Counted from the first letter of the stretch, positions 23,241-35,499 are shown. The stretch: DNA of 64,000 nucleotides from Corbicula japonica (GCA_038501625.1 JAZAYU010000005.1:10131484-10195483); one strand, 5' to 3'. Translations and numbers: made by a program. The notes: generated from the letters alone by a model not told the origin.

Positions 23241-23864
23241 AACATAGGTCATGGCTGGCTGTTTGCACCATGAACCAAGCTTTTTACATGTATTAAATAT
23301 GCTCAATATTTAATGTGGTTAATTTTAATAAGCTATGAAAAGAAACCACATTCATTTGATCAAAACATGCATGTATGCCCAAACATTCTTTTGAGGCGCT
23401 CCTATTGATCATTCAGTCAACAGGATCATTTTATTACCTTAAATAAATGCATGTTGGGAGATACAAATCTTCCCAAAGTGTGAAATATAATGTAACTTTA
23501 AGTGTCATCCCTTTAATGTAAATATCACCTATCTCTCTCTGATCAAATTATTGAGATAGGTGGTTTTTATCTGCGATGTTGTGCAGTGGCATACCACCTA
23601 AGGTTATTATGGTTGAACAACCATGGGTTTGAATGATATAATATCAGATTTAACATTCATATACATGGAAAATTGACATAAGTTACTGTAAGTTTAGATG
23701 AGATATCACAAGATAATGTCATTATGAATAATGATGTAGGATGCTTGAAACAATACAGGGGTCTGTATCATATCATCCATAGCTTGAATGCTAAAATCAA
23801 CACTTCTGAAAAACAGAGTACCCCACTGAGGCAGAGTAAAAGCATTGATTAATTTATAAGATGA

Positions 23865-23920
23865 GCTGTGTAGACCCATTTAGACTTGCAGTCTTATCAG
23901 GGTCTACACTGTTTGTAATC
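23865..23920. repeat. Family A fragment (one arm pair)
   Basis: CTGTGTAGACCCATTTAGAC and TTATCAGGGTCTACACTG. Confidence 0.5.
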
Positions 23921-24099
23921 CAATTGTTAAATTGGTACAAAATGCTGTGAATTTTAATTTAATGTTTGTTACGTTAAATTCATCAGACTGTATGATAGGA
24001 GTCCACAGTGGTCTACTCGAGGATTATGTTTATTTCAGCATGCAGTTTGGTATCTTCTTCACTTATAACAGCTACCATTACATAATGCATGAAGTCAAA

Positions 24100-24252
24100 G
24101 GGCTAATTCAGAGAGGGGTTTAGTGGGATTGCTTGAACACTTTTTGGGAAGCAATTTTAATTTTCATGGTTAAGAAAGTTGGAATTATCATGTAACTAGT
24201 CTTAGAATGCCCCAGAGGAACCCCCTTTCTGGAAATCTTGCGTCTGACCCTG
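24100..24252 (+). mobile_element. Family C short element
   Basis: Same landmarks as the copy 1 kb upstream: TTGCTTGAACACTTTTTGGG, AAGTTGGAATTATCATG and TGGAAATCTTGCGTCTGACC. Confidence 0.6.
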
Positions 24253-25482
24253 AGCATGCAGAATAAGAATTTATTCTACGCTACTACCAAAATTACAAAA
24301 AGCAGTCTATTTTTATAAAATTTTGACTCAAGAACTCTGCAATAAAGATGTTTTTTAAATATTTTGTTCATTTACCTGTAGCTTATGTTTTATCTATGAT
24401 CATCTTCAAATTATCCTGTTCATTAACCCCTTTTGACATTTTCTTCTTGAGTGCAGTTTGAGGTTTATATAACTTTGATGTTTGTTTTGAAGAAGTTTTG
24501 AATCTTGTACAGAACAGATGCACCGAATTACATACTTGAAGAAACTGCAATCCAAGTATGAAATTTTGATGAGCCAGGTTTATGATTTTTTCTCCCAAAT
24601 TTGCAGAGGCACTGAGATAATGTAATGGTTGTCTGGTCCACTTTGGCTCAGTTTATGGCAGGTGTATGCTATAAACATACACAATAACCTACCATTTCAG
24701 CTGGTTCGAATTTAAAAGGCCTAATTTTTGTTCAACAACTAGTAATTAGATGTTAAAATTGAAGTTTTATCCACTTGTACTATGCATTAAGATTCTATCT
24801 TGTACAGTGACATCTTTACTTTAATAGGTTTTAAATAAAAATGTCGGAGTTCATTTTGGGATCTATAATTACTGATTTCTTTCTAGAGTACCCGGCAACA
24901 CCACACATTTGTAGTAAAGTGTATATAATTAAATAAACTTTAAGTTAAAGTGACACAGCTCTTGTATTATAATGAACTTTCACAAATTTTTAATGGACTT
25001 TGGTAATTTTAGTGTCTGTCTGTCGATGGACCAGACACCGTTTTTCAACGAAAGCTTTTGAGCCTTTCACGAAACCTTTGCTGAATTGAATTTCTAATTA
25101 AAGATTAAGAATGGGTGACATTTTTTCAGCAGGATTAAAGAAATGCTTGAGAGTCCTCGCATAGGTTTTGTTCATTGGTATCCTACAGATTTCAGATGTG
25201 TAAAGTGGATTAAGTTAATTGAAACATTATACGCAAATCTTCAACTTTGACTCCAGAGCAATATGTCTAAATACAGATACAATACCCAGAAATCTGGTAG
25301 TGGGGACAGAAAAAGGACCCCCTGCAGTATCCTGACATGTTTATACTAGTTATATGATGATTTATATTTATACATTTAATTAAGGGCAGTTTAATGGTGT
25401 AAAATATCCAGATTAAATTCAGCTTTCTAGTCCGGGTGTTAAATTATTGATAAGTTGTAGCCTTTCTTTTCATTAAACTGCA
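24253..25482. other. Non-genic stretch
   Basis: AT-rich intronic sequence with nothing recognisable. Confidence 0.4.
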
Positions 25483-25484
25483 TA

Positions 25485-26949
25485 TACGCCTTTCCAATAA
25501 ACAGTTTCGCAGTCCTGTACGAGTTACTTCCCGTGACCAGATATCAACCCAAAACGAGGCTTCACAGGAAAGCTAAACTATCGGACTATGGCTTAAGCAC
25601 ATAAGGCCTAACATAATCCATTAAATTTCAGGTGTGTAATCGTCGCCGCCGGTCGAAAATAAGTTACTGGTCTGTTATTCTAGTCAGACATTTTTATTTT
25701 CACTATTTGTTAGATATTTGCATTTTTAATATTGTAAGAACATGTACCATTCTTGTTGATAGTGGGCAGTATGAAACGCGATTCGGATAAACGTTAGTAT
25801 TAATGTTACGAATTTCTATACAGCATTTTCATCTTTATGTATTTTATACTTAAAATTATATTTAACTGGTATGAAATTCGCAAATTGCTAAGACTGATAA
25901 TGTACTATACTCCGGAAATCGTGACATGTCAACATTCGGTTACAGTATCTGTACGTTATACTTGTACTCATCTATTACTTGAATTCATCGTACCGTTCAT
26001 GTTCAATGAAAAATAATTTTGAATTTTTGAAAACGTCACGTATACTTCACAAGCAAAAATACGGTACGATTGATTTTGTCTTGAAATTAAGAAGGATCAA
26101 TAAGGTTATCTGATTGTTCGTATCATTCATAGAATAAAATTCAAGGATTCTGATGCTGGCTTCTAATAAAGATGGATATGCCGGCTTCAAATAATGATGG
26201 GAACATTTATATTAACATTAAGACTGCTAAGGTTTGAAATTCTGTCATTTTGGCGTAAACGCTCAATCGCTTGATTGAATATTTATAAAATGTTCTGCTA
26301 AGATGAGTTTCTAATTGATGTCTTATGGTTCTACTTGTTGTATTAAGGATTAATAATTCATATAACTGCTATATCAAATACTTTTGCTACCCGATTCAGT
26401 AATTAAGGATTTCGATATACTTATTAATTGGGAGGTGGAGGTACATAAAAAAGTAAACCGATCTCTATTGGTCAGTGATATCTTCTTCTTAGTAATTGAC
26501 AGGGGACCCCTTGTGCGCGACAATTTGGCATTTTTATGACATGCCGCTTTCAAAATCAATCGCAGCCGGCATGTCAGTAGTTGATAAGACACGCTAAGCC
26601 GGAAACGACACTCAATTTATCCGTGGATAGAACACAGGCTGTTAGTTTAAGTCGTTTAAAGTAAACCTTGGCGCGAGGAATAATGACTTTACACTTTTAG
26701 TCAAATTAGATTTGTTGTTTTATAAACTATTCTTGATAAAAAAATTTCATTACGCTGATGTATTATTACTAATTCAACGATAAACGAGAAAATATATTTA
26801 AAAAAGAAATTTCATGATGAAAAACAAAAGTTGTAGGTACATGTTCCCTATTACATTAATACAGCGAGCAATAATTTTTCCTGTATAGTAGTCACGTGAC
26901 TGAATAGGGGAGGTAACCGAAAAATTCACCGAATTATTGGAAAGGCGTA
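25485..26949. mobile_element. 1.47-kb element with terminal inverted repeats
   Basis: TACGCCTTTCCAATAA at 25485-25500 is exactly inverted at 26934-26949, and TA flanks both ends (25483-25484, 26950-26951). A subterminal GTTACTTCCC (25523) has an inverted near-match GGGGAGGTAAC (26907). The interior has noticeably more CpG than its surroundings and contains no family A or P copy. ORFs up to 72 codons inside have no transposase features, so it is probably a non-autonomous TA-targeting DNA transposon. The superfamily is not certain. Confidence 0.55.
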
Positions 26950-27118
26950 TAGTTTTACTATTTTCACCATTTCTGCATGTCAGTCTTAAAGGAATGCATT
27001 CTGCATACTTTATTTGGCAGATGCTGAATACTAGTGTCAACCTTAATAATAAAGAGGATAGTTTGGCATTTGCATTTTCAGTATACCACCTATCTCCATA
27101 ATTCATAGCTACGGCTTT

Positions 27119-27285
27119 TATACCATGGGTGAACAGTAAAGATCTGCCAGCACATATGTGCTGGCTGATCAGGATCTACACTGTTAGCTGTTAAATTCAT
27201 AAGGTTATTTCTGACCAAGAAGCAGTCTGATTGGGATCTACACTGGTCGCACATGCAAAGTACCCACATATACGGAGTAAAGGGC
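27119..27285. mobile_element. Family A MITE, shortened
   Basis: CATGGGTGAACAGTAAAGAT, a compact left palindrome (GCCAGCACATATGTGCTGGC), spacer AATTCATAAGGTTATTTCTG and end ACGGAGTAAAGGG. Confidence 0.65.
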
Positions 27286-27378
27286 TATTTTAGGGGAATA
27301 ATTACAGCACCAAATCAAGTTGTCAAGCAGTACAGAATACAAGAATTAGACTGTCCCAGAGCTCATTGACCAGAGCAA

Positions 27379-27526
27379 ACCTTGACTCCATATATACAGG
27401 TTTTATTGCATGTGCGATCAGTGTAGATGTGGATCTGAACAGTTCATTTCTTGGTCTGAAATAACCTAATGAATCTAAAGCAAACATCCAATGAATAAAA
27501 ATTATATTCCTTGAAGTAAAGGGTTT
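27379..27526. mobile_element. Family A MITE, shortened
   Basis: CCTTGACTCCATATATACAG, one arm (GTGTAGATGTGGATCTGAAC), spacer GAAATAACCTAATGAATC and end TTGAAGTAAAGGG. Confidence 0.6.
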
Positions 27527-27839
27527 TTTATGGTCATCTTCATAATTTCTTGTATTCTTTATTAGCTTAATATTTTACAAGAAAAATGGAAAACAGAAGG
27601 ATGTGTCATGCTTTTTTTTGTTTGTTAATCAGTGATACAGAATAAATCCTCTAACAATTATTAAGTATGTGTGTTTAACAAGATCCTGATAGTTTCTTGA
27701 TTGGCTATTGAGACACTATGTGCCCACCATGACAAAAATTTTAGGTGCATTGACTTTGTGTAACTGTATATCCTGATCAACTTGTGAACTTAAAAGTATT
27801 TGAACTATTTTTTTTAAAGCCATTAGGAAAATGGTTCAC

Positions 27840-27954
27840 CGGCTGCCTGGCTAACAGTGTAGGCACTGAACAGACTGCACGAATGTGCCAGGTGATCTGG
27901 ATCTACACTATTCATCCAAGGTGCACAGCCATATCCCGTGGAGAAATGGGTTAA
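27840..27954. repeat. Family A fragment (right half)
   Basis: CAGTGTAGGCACTGAACAGA ... GTGATCTGGATCTACAC and TGGAGAAATGGG-TTAA. Confidence 0.6.
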
Positions 27955-28691
27955 CAGGAATAGGCTGAGCTACTAATTATGTCCTTTCTGAACAGGATTC
28001 AAACCAGTGGTTACCATGTTGACTGTGAGCTGCTGCCTCCTATAAAAATACCCACCTGGCTGTTGTTCATTGGTGGCCCTCCCCATGCGATGATGACATT
28101 TCAATGATTGCCGTTATTTTCCCCTGTAGGTGTCACTTTAGAAAATGTCAATCCTAGGACAAGTAGCTATTGAGTCTGTTACTCATTCATGCTCTTTTTA
28201 GTTAATCGTGACATTTTTCATCACTTGGAGAGAAGATTTTGACCATTTTTGTACAAATTAGGACTTTAACAAATATGGTAATCTACTTGAGTTGAATATG
28301 ATAATAAATTTCAGCTGTTGAGAATTGTTTATTGTTTGTCCGGGTGTTTGTCTTTCTGCGTTATTGTTATCATTATTGACACAAGGGTCAAAGTCAAACA
28401 CTGGGGCTTGGTTAAGGACATAAATGGAAACGGTCGTGCTGTGACTTGTGTCTGGTATTTTTGTTTAGAATTGTTTCAGATAGAGAATTTAATTTTAATG
28501 GCAACATAATGGTGCAATAAAACAGGTTTGTCAAAGACTTGTTTAGATGTCCCAAACAATAATGTGCATAAAATTTCTATAATGTCTCTTCATTGTTATT
28601 TAATTCCATTTTGTACATATTTGCTTCAATGTTAAGCACAAACAAAAAGGAGATGTGTGTTTCTTTTGAAATTCAATCAACATTTGAAACA
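27955..28691. other. Non-genic stretch
   Basis: Nothing recognisable; short ORFs only. Confidence 0.4.
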
Positions 28692-28939
28692 TTAAACCCT
28701 GTACTCTATGGGATATTGCTGATATCCCATGTGTAAATAGTTTTTGATCCAGATCAGCTGGCAGATCCAGAGACATCTGATCAGGATCTACACTGTTCGC
28801 TTTTATACATGTATTCATTAGGTTATTCTGACAAATTCACTGTTGATTCAGATGAGATGATGTGGATGTGCCAGCTGATTTGGATCTACACAAGGATTGT
28901 ACAAGTGATAAAACCCACAAAGGATGAGTAAAGGGTTAA
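28692..28939. mobile_element. Family A MITE, full copy
   Basis: TTAA at both ends, termini ACCCTGTACTCTATGGGA and GATGAGTAAAGGG, both halves and the ATTCATTAGGTTATTCTGA spacer. Confidence 0.8.
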
Positions 28940-29261
28940 AATTAATGCTATTTGCAAATGCAATAATAGTAAAGGATTAAAAGTTTCTTGATTCTGAATG
29001 AGTTGTACATTTCTCAAGAAGATGCCTATTTAGTTCAATACAGGAGCCAGCGCTAGCTACTGTTTCGGAAATAGTTTTGATAATTATCTCCTGCATAAAG
29101 TGTTCACATGCTTTAATGTCGCCAAGTCTGCATTTTGAAAGTTGAGAAACACTTGAAGACCAAAGGGAATATTTAAGTGGACTGATAAATTATGAGAATT
29201 TCAATGTGCATTTGATAATTTATGAAAATTGAATTTTCAACTATTATTTTCCGCCATTATG

Positions 29262-29440
29262 AGCCTTATACTACAGTTTTATTGCATGTACAAACTGTAT
29301 CTCAAGATCATCCGGCACATCCATGCTATCTGATCAGGATTTACACTGGTCACTTCTTGTTCAGAACTAACCTTATGAATCAAAAAGTAAACAGTGTACA
29401 TGTCGATCCTGATCAGACGGCACAGATCTACACTGGTTAA
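29262..29440. mobile_element. Family A MITE, ends eroded
   Basis: Arms TCAAGATCATCCGGCACATC and CTGATCAGGATTTACACTGG, spacer AACCTTATGAATCAAAAAG, right half reduced to GATCCTGATCAGACGGCAC-AGATCTACAC. Confidence 0.6.
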
Positions 29441-29609
29441 CCTGTATCACAGTAGGTGTGAAACATTAAAAATTGTCACAAGCAATAGACTGTGGATTTT
29501 ATGACTTCTGATGATGTCATAAAGGTGAGCAGAGTGAATCAAATATAAAATTTTAAGGAATAGTGAACAAATTGAAAAAAAATCGGAACATCAGATACTG
29601 AACATAATT

Positions 29610-30086
29610 TTAACCCTTTCCTTGATATATACGCATTTTACGCATGTGCGACCAGTGTATATCCAGATCAGCCGGCTGATCAGGATCTGCACTGGTCGCA
29701 TTTTGGTCAGAAATAAGATAATGAATAAACTAGAATGTGTCCTTGGACACTGATGCCCCCACAGCTGCAAAAAAAATTGTAATAACAAAGGGCCATAACT
29801 CTAGTAAAAATGGTCGCAGGAAAAATTCCTTTCTTTACGATCATCTACACATCCTGCTAGATCATCTATGCAAGTTTAAAAGAAATTCGCCTTATAGTTT
29901 AGGAGGAGTTGATGCCACAAGACTTGGGGACGTACGTACGGATGGACGGACGAGTGCAACTCTATATGCCTCCCACTTTGTGGGGGCATAAAAAGCCAAC
30001 AGTTTAGATCCTGATCCGTGCCATCTGATCTTGATTTATACTGTTCGCCCTAGAAATAAAGGTGTATCTATACAGGAAAGGGTTAA
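29610..30086. mobile_element. Family A MITE split by a Helentron-like insertion
   Basis: TTAA-CCCTTTCCTTGATATATA at the left and ATACAGGAAAGGG-TTAA at the right. The left half and spacer (GAAATAAGATAATGAATAAA) run to 29729; the right half resumes at 29991 with AAAAGCCAACAGTTTAGATC. The insert is family G in reverse orientation. Confidence 0.8.
29730..29990 (-). mobile_element. Family G, Helentron-like non-autonomous element, copy 2
   Basis: On the minus strand it starts TATGCCCCCACAAAGTGGGA, passes through CGTCCGTCCATCCGTACGT and ends GTGGGGGCATCAGTGTCC with a GGACAC hairpin partner and CTAG. It is colinear with the copy at 3106-3370. Both flanks are A-rich on the + strand and rejoin as the family A spacer with no target duplication. 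Confidence 0.7.
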
Positions 30087-30649
30087 ATTTAGCTGCATAT
30101 CAACATAAAATTTAAGAGAAATAGCAAACAGAAAGAAAACATTCTCAAACATCCATATTCTCACGATATGTCTGAAATTGTATAAACTGTTATTCTCAAC
30201 TGACTAACAGTTGACCATGCTAAAAAATTAATAACATAGAGAATGACAGTTTATTGGCAAGGCTGTTTGCTTTTCCTGTTTAGAATCTGGGTATGTTTAC
30301 CCCACCAGTTTAATTACCAGCCGTATATTTAACCTTAGTCTCGTATCAGTTTATAGATTGCAGAATTTGATGTAACTTTGCCTGCCTAGTGTCAGACTAT
30401 CTATTGTATACCCTGGTATTTTGATGACAGTTATGTATTGAATGTAAACTAACTACATTCTGTAACTGTTTGATTACAAAATATTTTGATATTGATACTA
30501 TACTTTGATGTTTATGTGTTAATTATTTATATCGGGCTTTATTGCTCCATTTGGACCTTAATTGCGCAGTCTTGTTCACAGACAGTCGTGTGGTAATCTG
30601 TACAGAAATAGGAATGTTTTGACGAGTATTGGTGATTTCTGTAGATAAG

Positions 30650-30842
30650 ACTTTAATGGGCGAACAGTGTAGATCCAGATCAGGTTGCACGTCCTTGCTG
30701 AATGATCATGATCTGCAATAATGCTTTTAGATTCATTAAGTTTTATTTTTTGAACAATTTGCAACCAGTATAGATCCAGATTAGACAGCACGGAAATAAC
30801 ACTGGTCGCACATACAATGACATATATATGGAGGAAAGGGTA
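30650..30842. mobile_element. Family A MITE
   Basis: GGGCGAACAGTGTAGATCC, spacer AGATTCATTAAGTTTTAT and end TATGGAGGAAAGGG-TAAA; right palindrome partly deleted (CACGGAAATAACACTGG). Confidence 0.65.
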
Positions 30843-31417
30843 AACACCAAAGAATATTGAAAAACACTATAGGTTTGGGTACCTTTGTGCACTTTTGTGC
30901 GACACAGCCCCTTTTTAATCAGTTTATGACTCTTGTTACTAAGTTACATTTTAACACCAACAAATAATTTTAAAAATCCTATCTAACCAAGCAAGGCATT
31001 CAAATTCACAGTCAGTGATGTTTCTTACTGAGGTATTTGCGCTGAGGTTGTTTAAGGTCACAGGTCATGTTTGGCTGTCATGTTATGTTTTACTAGTAGT
31101 GTGTTATCATAGTGCTGGGTTCCTCCCCACATACCGTGAGTACTGTTGGCTGTATTCCATGGTTGTCAGGTGGCCATGATGACGTCAAGCTGTGTCAGCT
31201 GGCAAGACCAGAGTTATCTCTGTTCTTTGACCCGACTTGGTGTGAGAATGACTGCATGTTGCATTCCTTATAGGGTTAGGCATGTAAATGATTGCACCTG
31301 CTTTTATTTTTCTATAAGAGTTGACAATTTGCACTATATTTATGGAAACTTTATACCTGGTCCTAAAAACATAGCTTATGCAGAATCTTTGAGTTGTGGG
31401 TTGATCAGAAATTACTG

Positions 31418-31585
31418 TAGCAGACTGTTGGCTGTTAAGAACTTGTAGAAGTTTACTGTTGGCAATTCAGAACTTCAAGAAATAGGCTGTTGGCTGTTCA
31501 CAGCTTACAAAAGCAGACTGTTGGCTGGTCAGATCTTAACAGAAACTTTCAGATACATACTGTTGGCTGTTTAAAACAAGCTGTA
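31418..31585 (+). repeat. 31-base minisatellite
   Basis: CTGTTGGC recurs at 31425, 31456, 31487, 31518 and 31560, giving spacings 31, 31, 31 and 42. Units resemble AGCAGACTGTTGGCTGTTCA. Confidence 0.75.
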
Positions 31586-32061
31586 CGTTACAGCTGCAGC
31601 CAGGAGGCTGATCAGTGATATGACAATCTCCTTTTTACAATTAATCTTTAAGGATTGGATGAGCTTAGATCTGCTTTAAGCAGTGCTTAGCTATTTTATT
31701 ATTGTGATAATGTATCATTTTCTCATTGACAAAGTACAATGTGGCTACTAAAATTTAATGTCTAGTTTACTGAAATACAACTGTTGAAAACAAATCAACA
31801 AACAAACAAATGAATTCTTTTACGTTCCTTGTAGAGAGGTGAAAAGTTGATGTTTTTACATATAGCTAATGCATGCAAATTGATACATAGATGTTGAAAG
31901 TTCAGAATTTACCTAATTTGACTAATTGCTTCGTCTAATTTGTAACCAATTCACTGAAATAGTTGACAAGATTTTCAGTGTTTTCCTGGTAGAGTGCTCT
32001 TGACTTCTATTTGCAGAGGTGATGCAGTTAAGTGCAGTGCTTGCAGCATGCAGTAACAGGA

Positions 32062-32190
32062 TGTTAACTCTTTAAAAGCTAAGCATTCTGTAGCCAGTGA
32101 AAAACGAAGCATTCTGTAGCCAATGTAAACCCAGATCAGCTTATGCCTCCATCTGATCAGGTCTACACTATTCAGTTAATTATTTCTTTA
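32062..32190. repeat. Decayed family A copy with a small duplication
   Basis: TTAACTCTTTAAAAGC, then AAGCATTCTGTAGCCA twice in tandem, then CAGATCAGCTTATGCC and CTGATCAGGTCTACACT. Confidence 0.5.
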
Positions 32191-32225
32191 AATTCTGGGC
32201 ACAATGTAATACAACTTAAGTGATT

Positions 32226-32417
32226 GGAGTCCAGGCTCAAGTCTCAAGCATCTGATGGGCTGAAATAGAGACAAGTCTCAAATATTTAGCATCTGATTTG
32301 CTGAAATGGTGACAAGTCTCAAATCTTAAGCATCTTATTGGCTGAAATGGAGGCAAGTCATCAGATGCTGGAAATTTTAGACTGGTCTCCTGTTGTTATT
32401 TATTATCTTGGACACTG
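32226..32417. repeat. Family P element with repeated left arms
   Basis: Three left-type arms in a row (GCATCTGATGGGCTGAAAT, GCATCTGATTTGCTGAAAT, GCATCTTATTGGCTGAAAT), each after a CAAGTCTCAAAT-like motif, then one right arm ending GACTGGTCTCC and TATCTTGGACACTG. Confidence 0.6.
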
Positions 32418-32482
32418 CTATGAAATTAATGGGCCAGCCATTACATTCATTTAGTTTCATGGTTCAGAAATTGTTAATCTTC

Positions 32483-32625
32483 TTAACCCTTTATTTCGTA
32501 TATATGTGTTATATCGTATGTGTGACCAGTGTAGATCTAATAACCTATTGCATCTAAAAGTGAACAATGTATAATATGTGCCCGCTGATCTGGATCTAAA
32601 ATATTCACTCATGGGGCAGTTAATG
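32483..32625. mobile_element. Family A MITE, internally deleted
   Basis: TTAA-CCCTTTATTTCGTATATA, ACCAGTGTAGATC, spacer ATAACCTATTGCATCTAAA, GCTGATCTGGATCTAAAAT. Right terminus not recognisable. Confidence 0.55.
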
Positions 32626-32921
32626 GCCAACTTTAACATGCAAGTGTTAACATAGTTAACAAATGTTAACAAAATTGTTCACATCTACATAACATAGTAA
32701 CAAGAACCTTGACTTAGAGGCGTGGTAGTGACAGTGACTGGAATTCTCGTGAGAAACTTTTAAAGTTGCAAACTAAAGCAAAGTGTTGTTTAGGCGGGAT
32801 ATCTGATTCTCTTGACATGTCACTAACAAAACACTGAAAAGATCTTTTCATTGAAATGTAACAAACCATGTTAATTGAATATCATATAGCACAGAAATGA
32901 CCATATGTATCTGAAATTTTC

Positions 32922-33011
32922 CTTACATTATATCAAATTTTTGACAGTTCCATGGTCCATACTGGGCTTACATTATATCAGATTTTTGACAGTTCCATAG
33001 TCCATACTGGG
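32922..33011 (+). repeat. 45-base tandem duplication
   Basis: CTTACATTATATCARATTTT through GTCCATACTGGG occurs at 32922-32966 and 32967-33011 with two differences. Confidence 0.85.
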
Positions 33012-33114
33012 CGTAGCGCAGTAAAGCATGCACAATTGATTTTCTTTAAACCTTTTTTTTTTGAGTTGGGCTTTTGGAACATATTTCTGTAGATATTGTA
33101 GTAGAAAAGTTTAA

Positions 33115-33264
33115 AGTCAAACCTGTATTAGGCAACCACCCAAGGGAGTGACAAAAAGTGACTGTTTAAGACAGGTAAAAATGAGAACAAATTGTTGTTA
33201 AACTGGGTGTTTAAGACAGATGGTTGCTGAATGCAGGTTGCTACTAAGGTAGGTTCAACTGTAT
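33115..33264. mobile_element. MITE related to family D (family E)
   Basis: Left AGTCAAACCTGTATTAGGCA and CAACCACC; right GGTTGCTACTAAGGTAGG and TTCAACTGTATA. These are imperfect inverted repeats of the form TACAGTYRAACCT, like the Tc1/mariner-type family D. Confidence 0.5.
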
Positions 33265-33891
33265 AATGATGTAGAAATGTGCTAATGCACAAGTTACTGG
33301 TTTGCAATGGTTGGTTTCTCAAAAGCATCAGAAGCCTGTGCAGGCACTGGTTTGTTACAGCACTGGTCTGTTATTAACATCATAACAGATGCTACGTTCT
33401 CCCCAATTCCCTTATCTTTATTATTTTGGTCTAGGCTAAAATCCATCCATGTTTTGAAGTTCAAATATAAAAAAGAACTGTTGCAATGGAATTGTGATTT
33501 TGTTATATGCCCTTGTATGTTTATAATCCTGGGAAAAAATCAAACAAGTACTAAAATATTGGCTACCCTATTTGGACAAATGGCATTTTGGCTGATAGCA
33601 AATCACAAATAAGGCAGACAAAATTCTTTTGAAAGTACACTAATCTAAAATGTTGGTTAAAAGTTGTTTTGCTACTTCTTATCGTTTATCCAATTGATTA
33701 AAAAAACTTCTGAATTGTTTCCGGTTTGCTCAGCTTGTTAAGTGGATGATAGACATGATTACCAGTGAACCTCGTATGTGACATAAGTGTTGCCAGTCGG
33801 TGTTAGTAGCTGTTGTTGTTTATTTCTGCACTTGTGTGATTTTCTGCCCTTTTGTCCCTGTGATTTTCTGCCCGTTTGACCCTGTAGATTT

Positions 33892-33964
33892 GTGCCCAAG
33901 ATCATAAAACGAAATCTGGAGACTAGTCTTTAAATCTCAAGTATCTGATTGGCTGAAATGGAAA
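33892..33964. repeat. Family P half element
   Basis: Left arm only: GTGCCCAAGATCATAAAAC, CTGGAGACTAGTC, CTGATTGGCTGAAATGG; then an ATTACAT triple repeat (33965-33987). Confidence 0.65.
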
Positions 33965-34002
33965 TATTACATATTACATATTACATATAGATACAGCTTT
34001 CC

Positions 34003-34135
34003 TGGATCAGATCCAATTGAGATTGCTCAAGCAGTATTTAATTTTCATGGCCAGAAAGTTGGAAACTATCATGCAACTACCCTTAGAGACTTTCCCAGAC
34101 AAACCTGTTTCTTGAAATCTTGCATCCTAGCCTGC
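34003..34135 (+). mobile_element. Family C short element, 5' part lost
   Basis: GATCAGATCCAATTGAG, AATTTTCATGGCCAGAAAG, CTATCATGCAACTACCC and TTGAAATCTTGCATCC. Confidence 0.55.
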
Positions 34136-34781
34136 TTTCATTATTATTGTTATGTTTTTATACCAGTAAATTAATTGCAGTGTTTGACTTCTATATTTAG
34201 AAATAACAAGTATTTATTAGGTTAAAACTTTAAAAAAATTGTCATCAACTGTGGAAAATGTTCATTGCTGCCTCCCTGTCTTATCTCAGAGTTGGACAGT
34301 TAGACAGTAAACTAGATTTAGCTCAATTCATTTCCAAACCTTGTCTCTGGATATCTTGATTTACTAGCAATCTGATTGAAACTGTTCAGTTTTTGCATTA
34401 ATTATGGAGAACATTGTTGTGGAATTCCAAAATTCAGTCTTCTATAAAACATGAGGTATTTGAAGTAATGATAAGGGGGTCTTCTATTGTCATTCTGTCT
34501 GGGTCTTTGTTTTAAGTGGGTGGTCTGTGCAGTGCATACAATTGATAAAATTCTTTAAAAAACATTAACATTGAAAATGAAATTAAGATATTTACATTTT
34601 TAATTCTAAAAGAAAACAAAGTATGCCTCATAATGGGAAAATGTTTTTTTGTAAAAATCGTAGCATTTTCAGTTTTTGTAATTTTTAATATTTTTAGAAT
34701 TTATACATTTTTACCGGTTTGAATTTCATTTACTTCTAAAATTAATATTTTGTAATTTTGAAACAAATATTGACTGCATTG

Positions 34782-34831
34782 ATGGTCCCAAATCAGGTAG
34801 CACTGATGTGGCAGCTGATCTGGATCTACAC
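34782..34831. repeat. Family A fragment (right half)
   Basis: AAATCAGGTAGCACTGATGT and GGCAGCTGATCTGGATCTAC, abutting a family P element. Confidence 0.6.
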
Positions 34832-34966
34832 TAAAACTAAGTTATGAGATCAGTCTCAAATCTCAAGGATCTGATTGGCTGAAATGGCGACTGGTCGCCA
34901 TTTCAGCCAATCAGATCCTTGAGATTTGAGACTGATCTCCAGATTTAGTTTTATGATCTTGGACAC
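34832..34966. mobile_element. Family P palindromic element with matched private variants
   Basis: Near-perfect arms around GGCGACTGGTCGCC. Both arms carry a variant not in most copies: AAGGATCTG on the left and CAGATCCTT on the right, where the family has AAGCATCTG and CAGATGCTT. Confidence 0.85.
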
Positions 34967-35346
34967 TTATCTTCCTGAAGACAAATCATTGCATAAAGCG
35001 GCTCATTAAAGATTTAATTTAAAAGAAATGAACACCACAAAACAAAAACAAAAACATGGGTTACAGGCGATTATCTAGGAAAATTATGTTGTCGTGGAAA
35101 AGTGAAGAGCGTGTATATAAATGTTGCATTGTCACGACTACTAGCAAGACTTTTCATGACAAAAAGAAAAGAATACAACGTCTATAACTTGTAAAAGTTT
35201 ACAGACATATAAATTATTACTGTCAGATGATGTTAATCATGTATGGACTGCATTTAGGATATATTAATTGTGAATATCACAGCTCAACACATTTCACTAT
35301 TCGAAACATGCCTTTGAACTCTGGAAGAAATAGAATGTAAAAATCT

Positions 35347-35476
35347 TTAACCCTGTACATCATGGGTAACAAAATATAGTGTAGATCCTGATCAGAATGT
35401 ATGTCATTTCAGACTGATCTGGATCTACGCTGGTCACACATGGGATAAAAGCTGTATCTATGGAGAATTGGGTTAA
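35347..35476. mobile_element. Family A MITE, single-palindrome form
   Basis: TTAA-CCCTGTACATCATGGG to GAGAATTGGG-TTAA with one palindrome (GTGTAGATCCTGATCAGAAT ... GACTGATCTGGATCTAC). It looks like a recombination product lacking the spacer and two inner arms. Confidence 0.75.
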
Positions 35477-35499
35477 ATACTGACTTGTAGGATACATCT

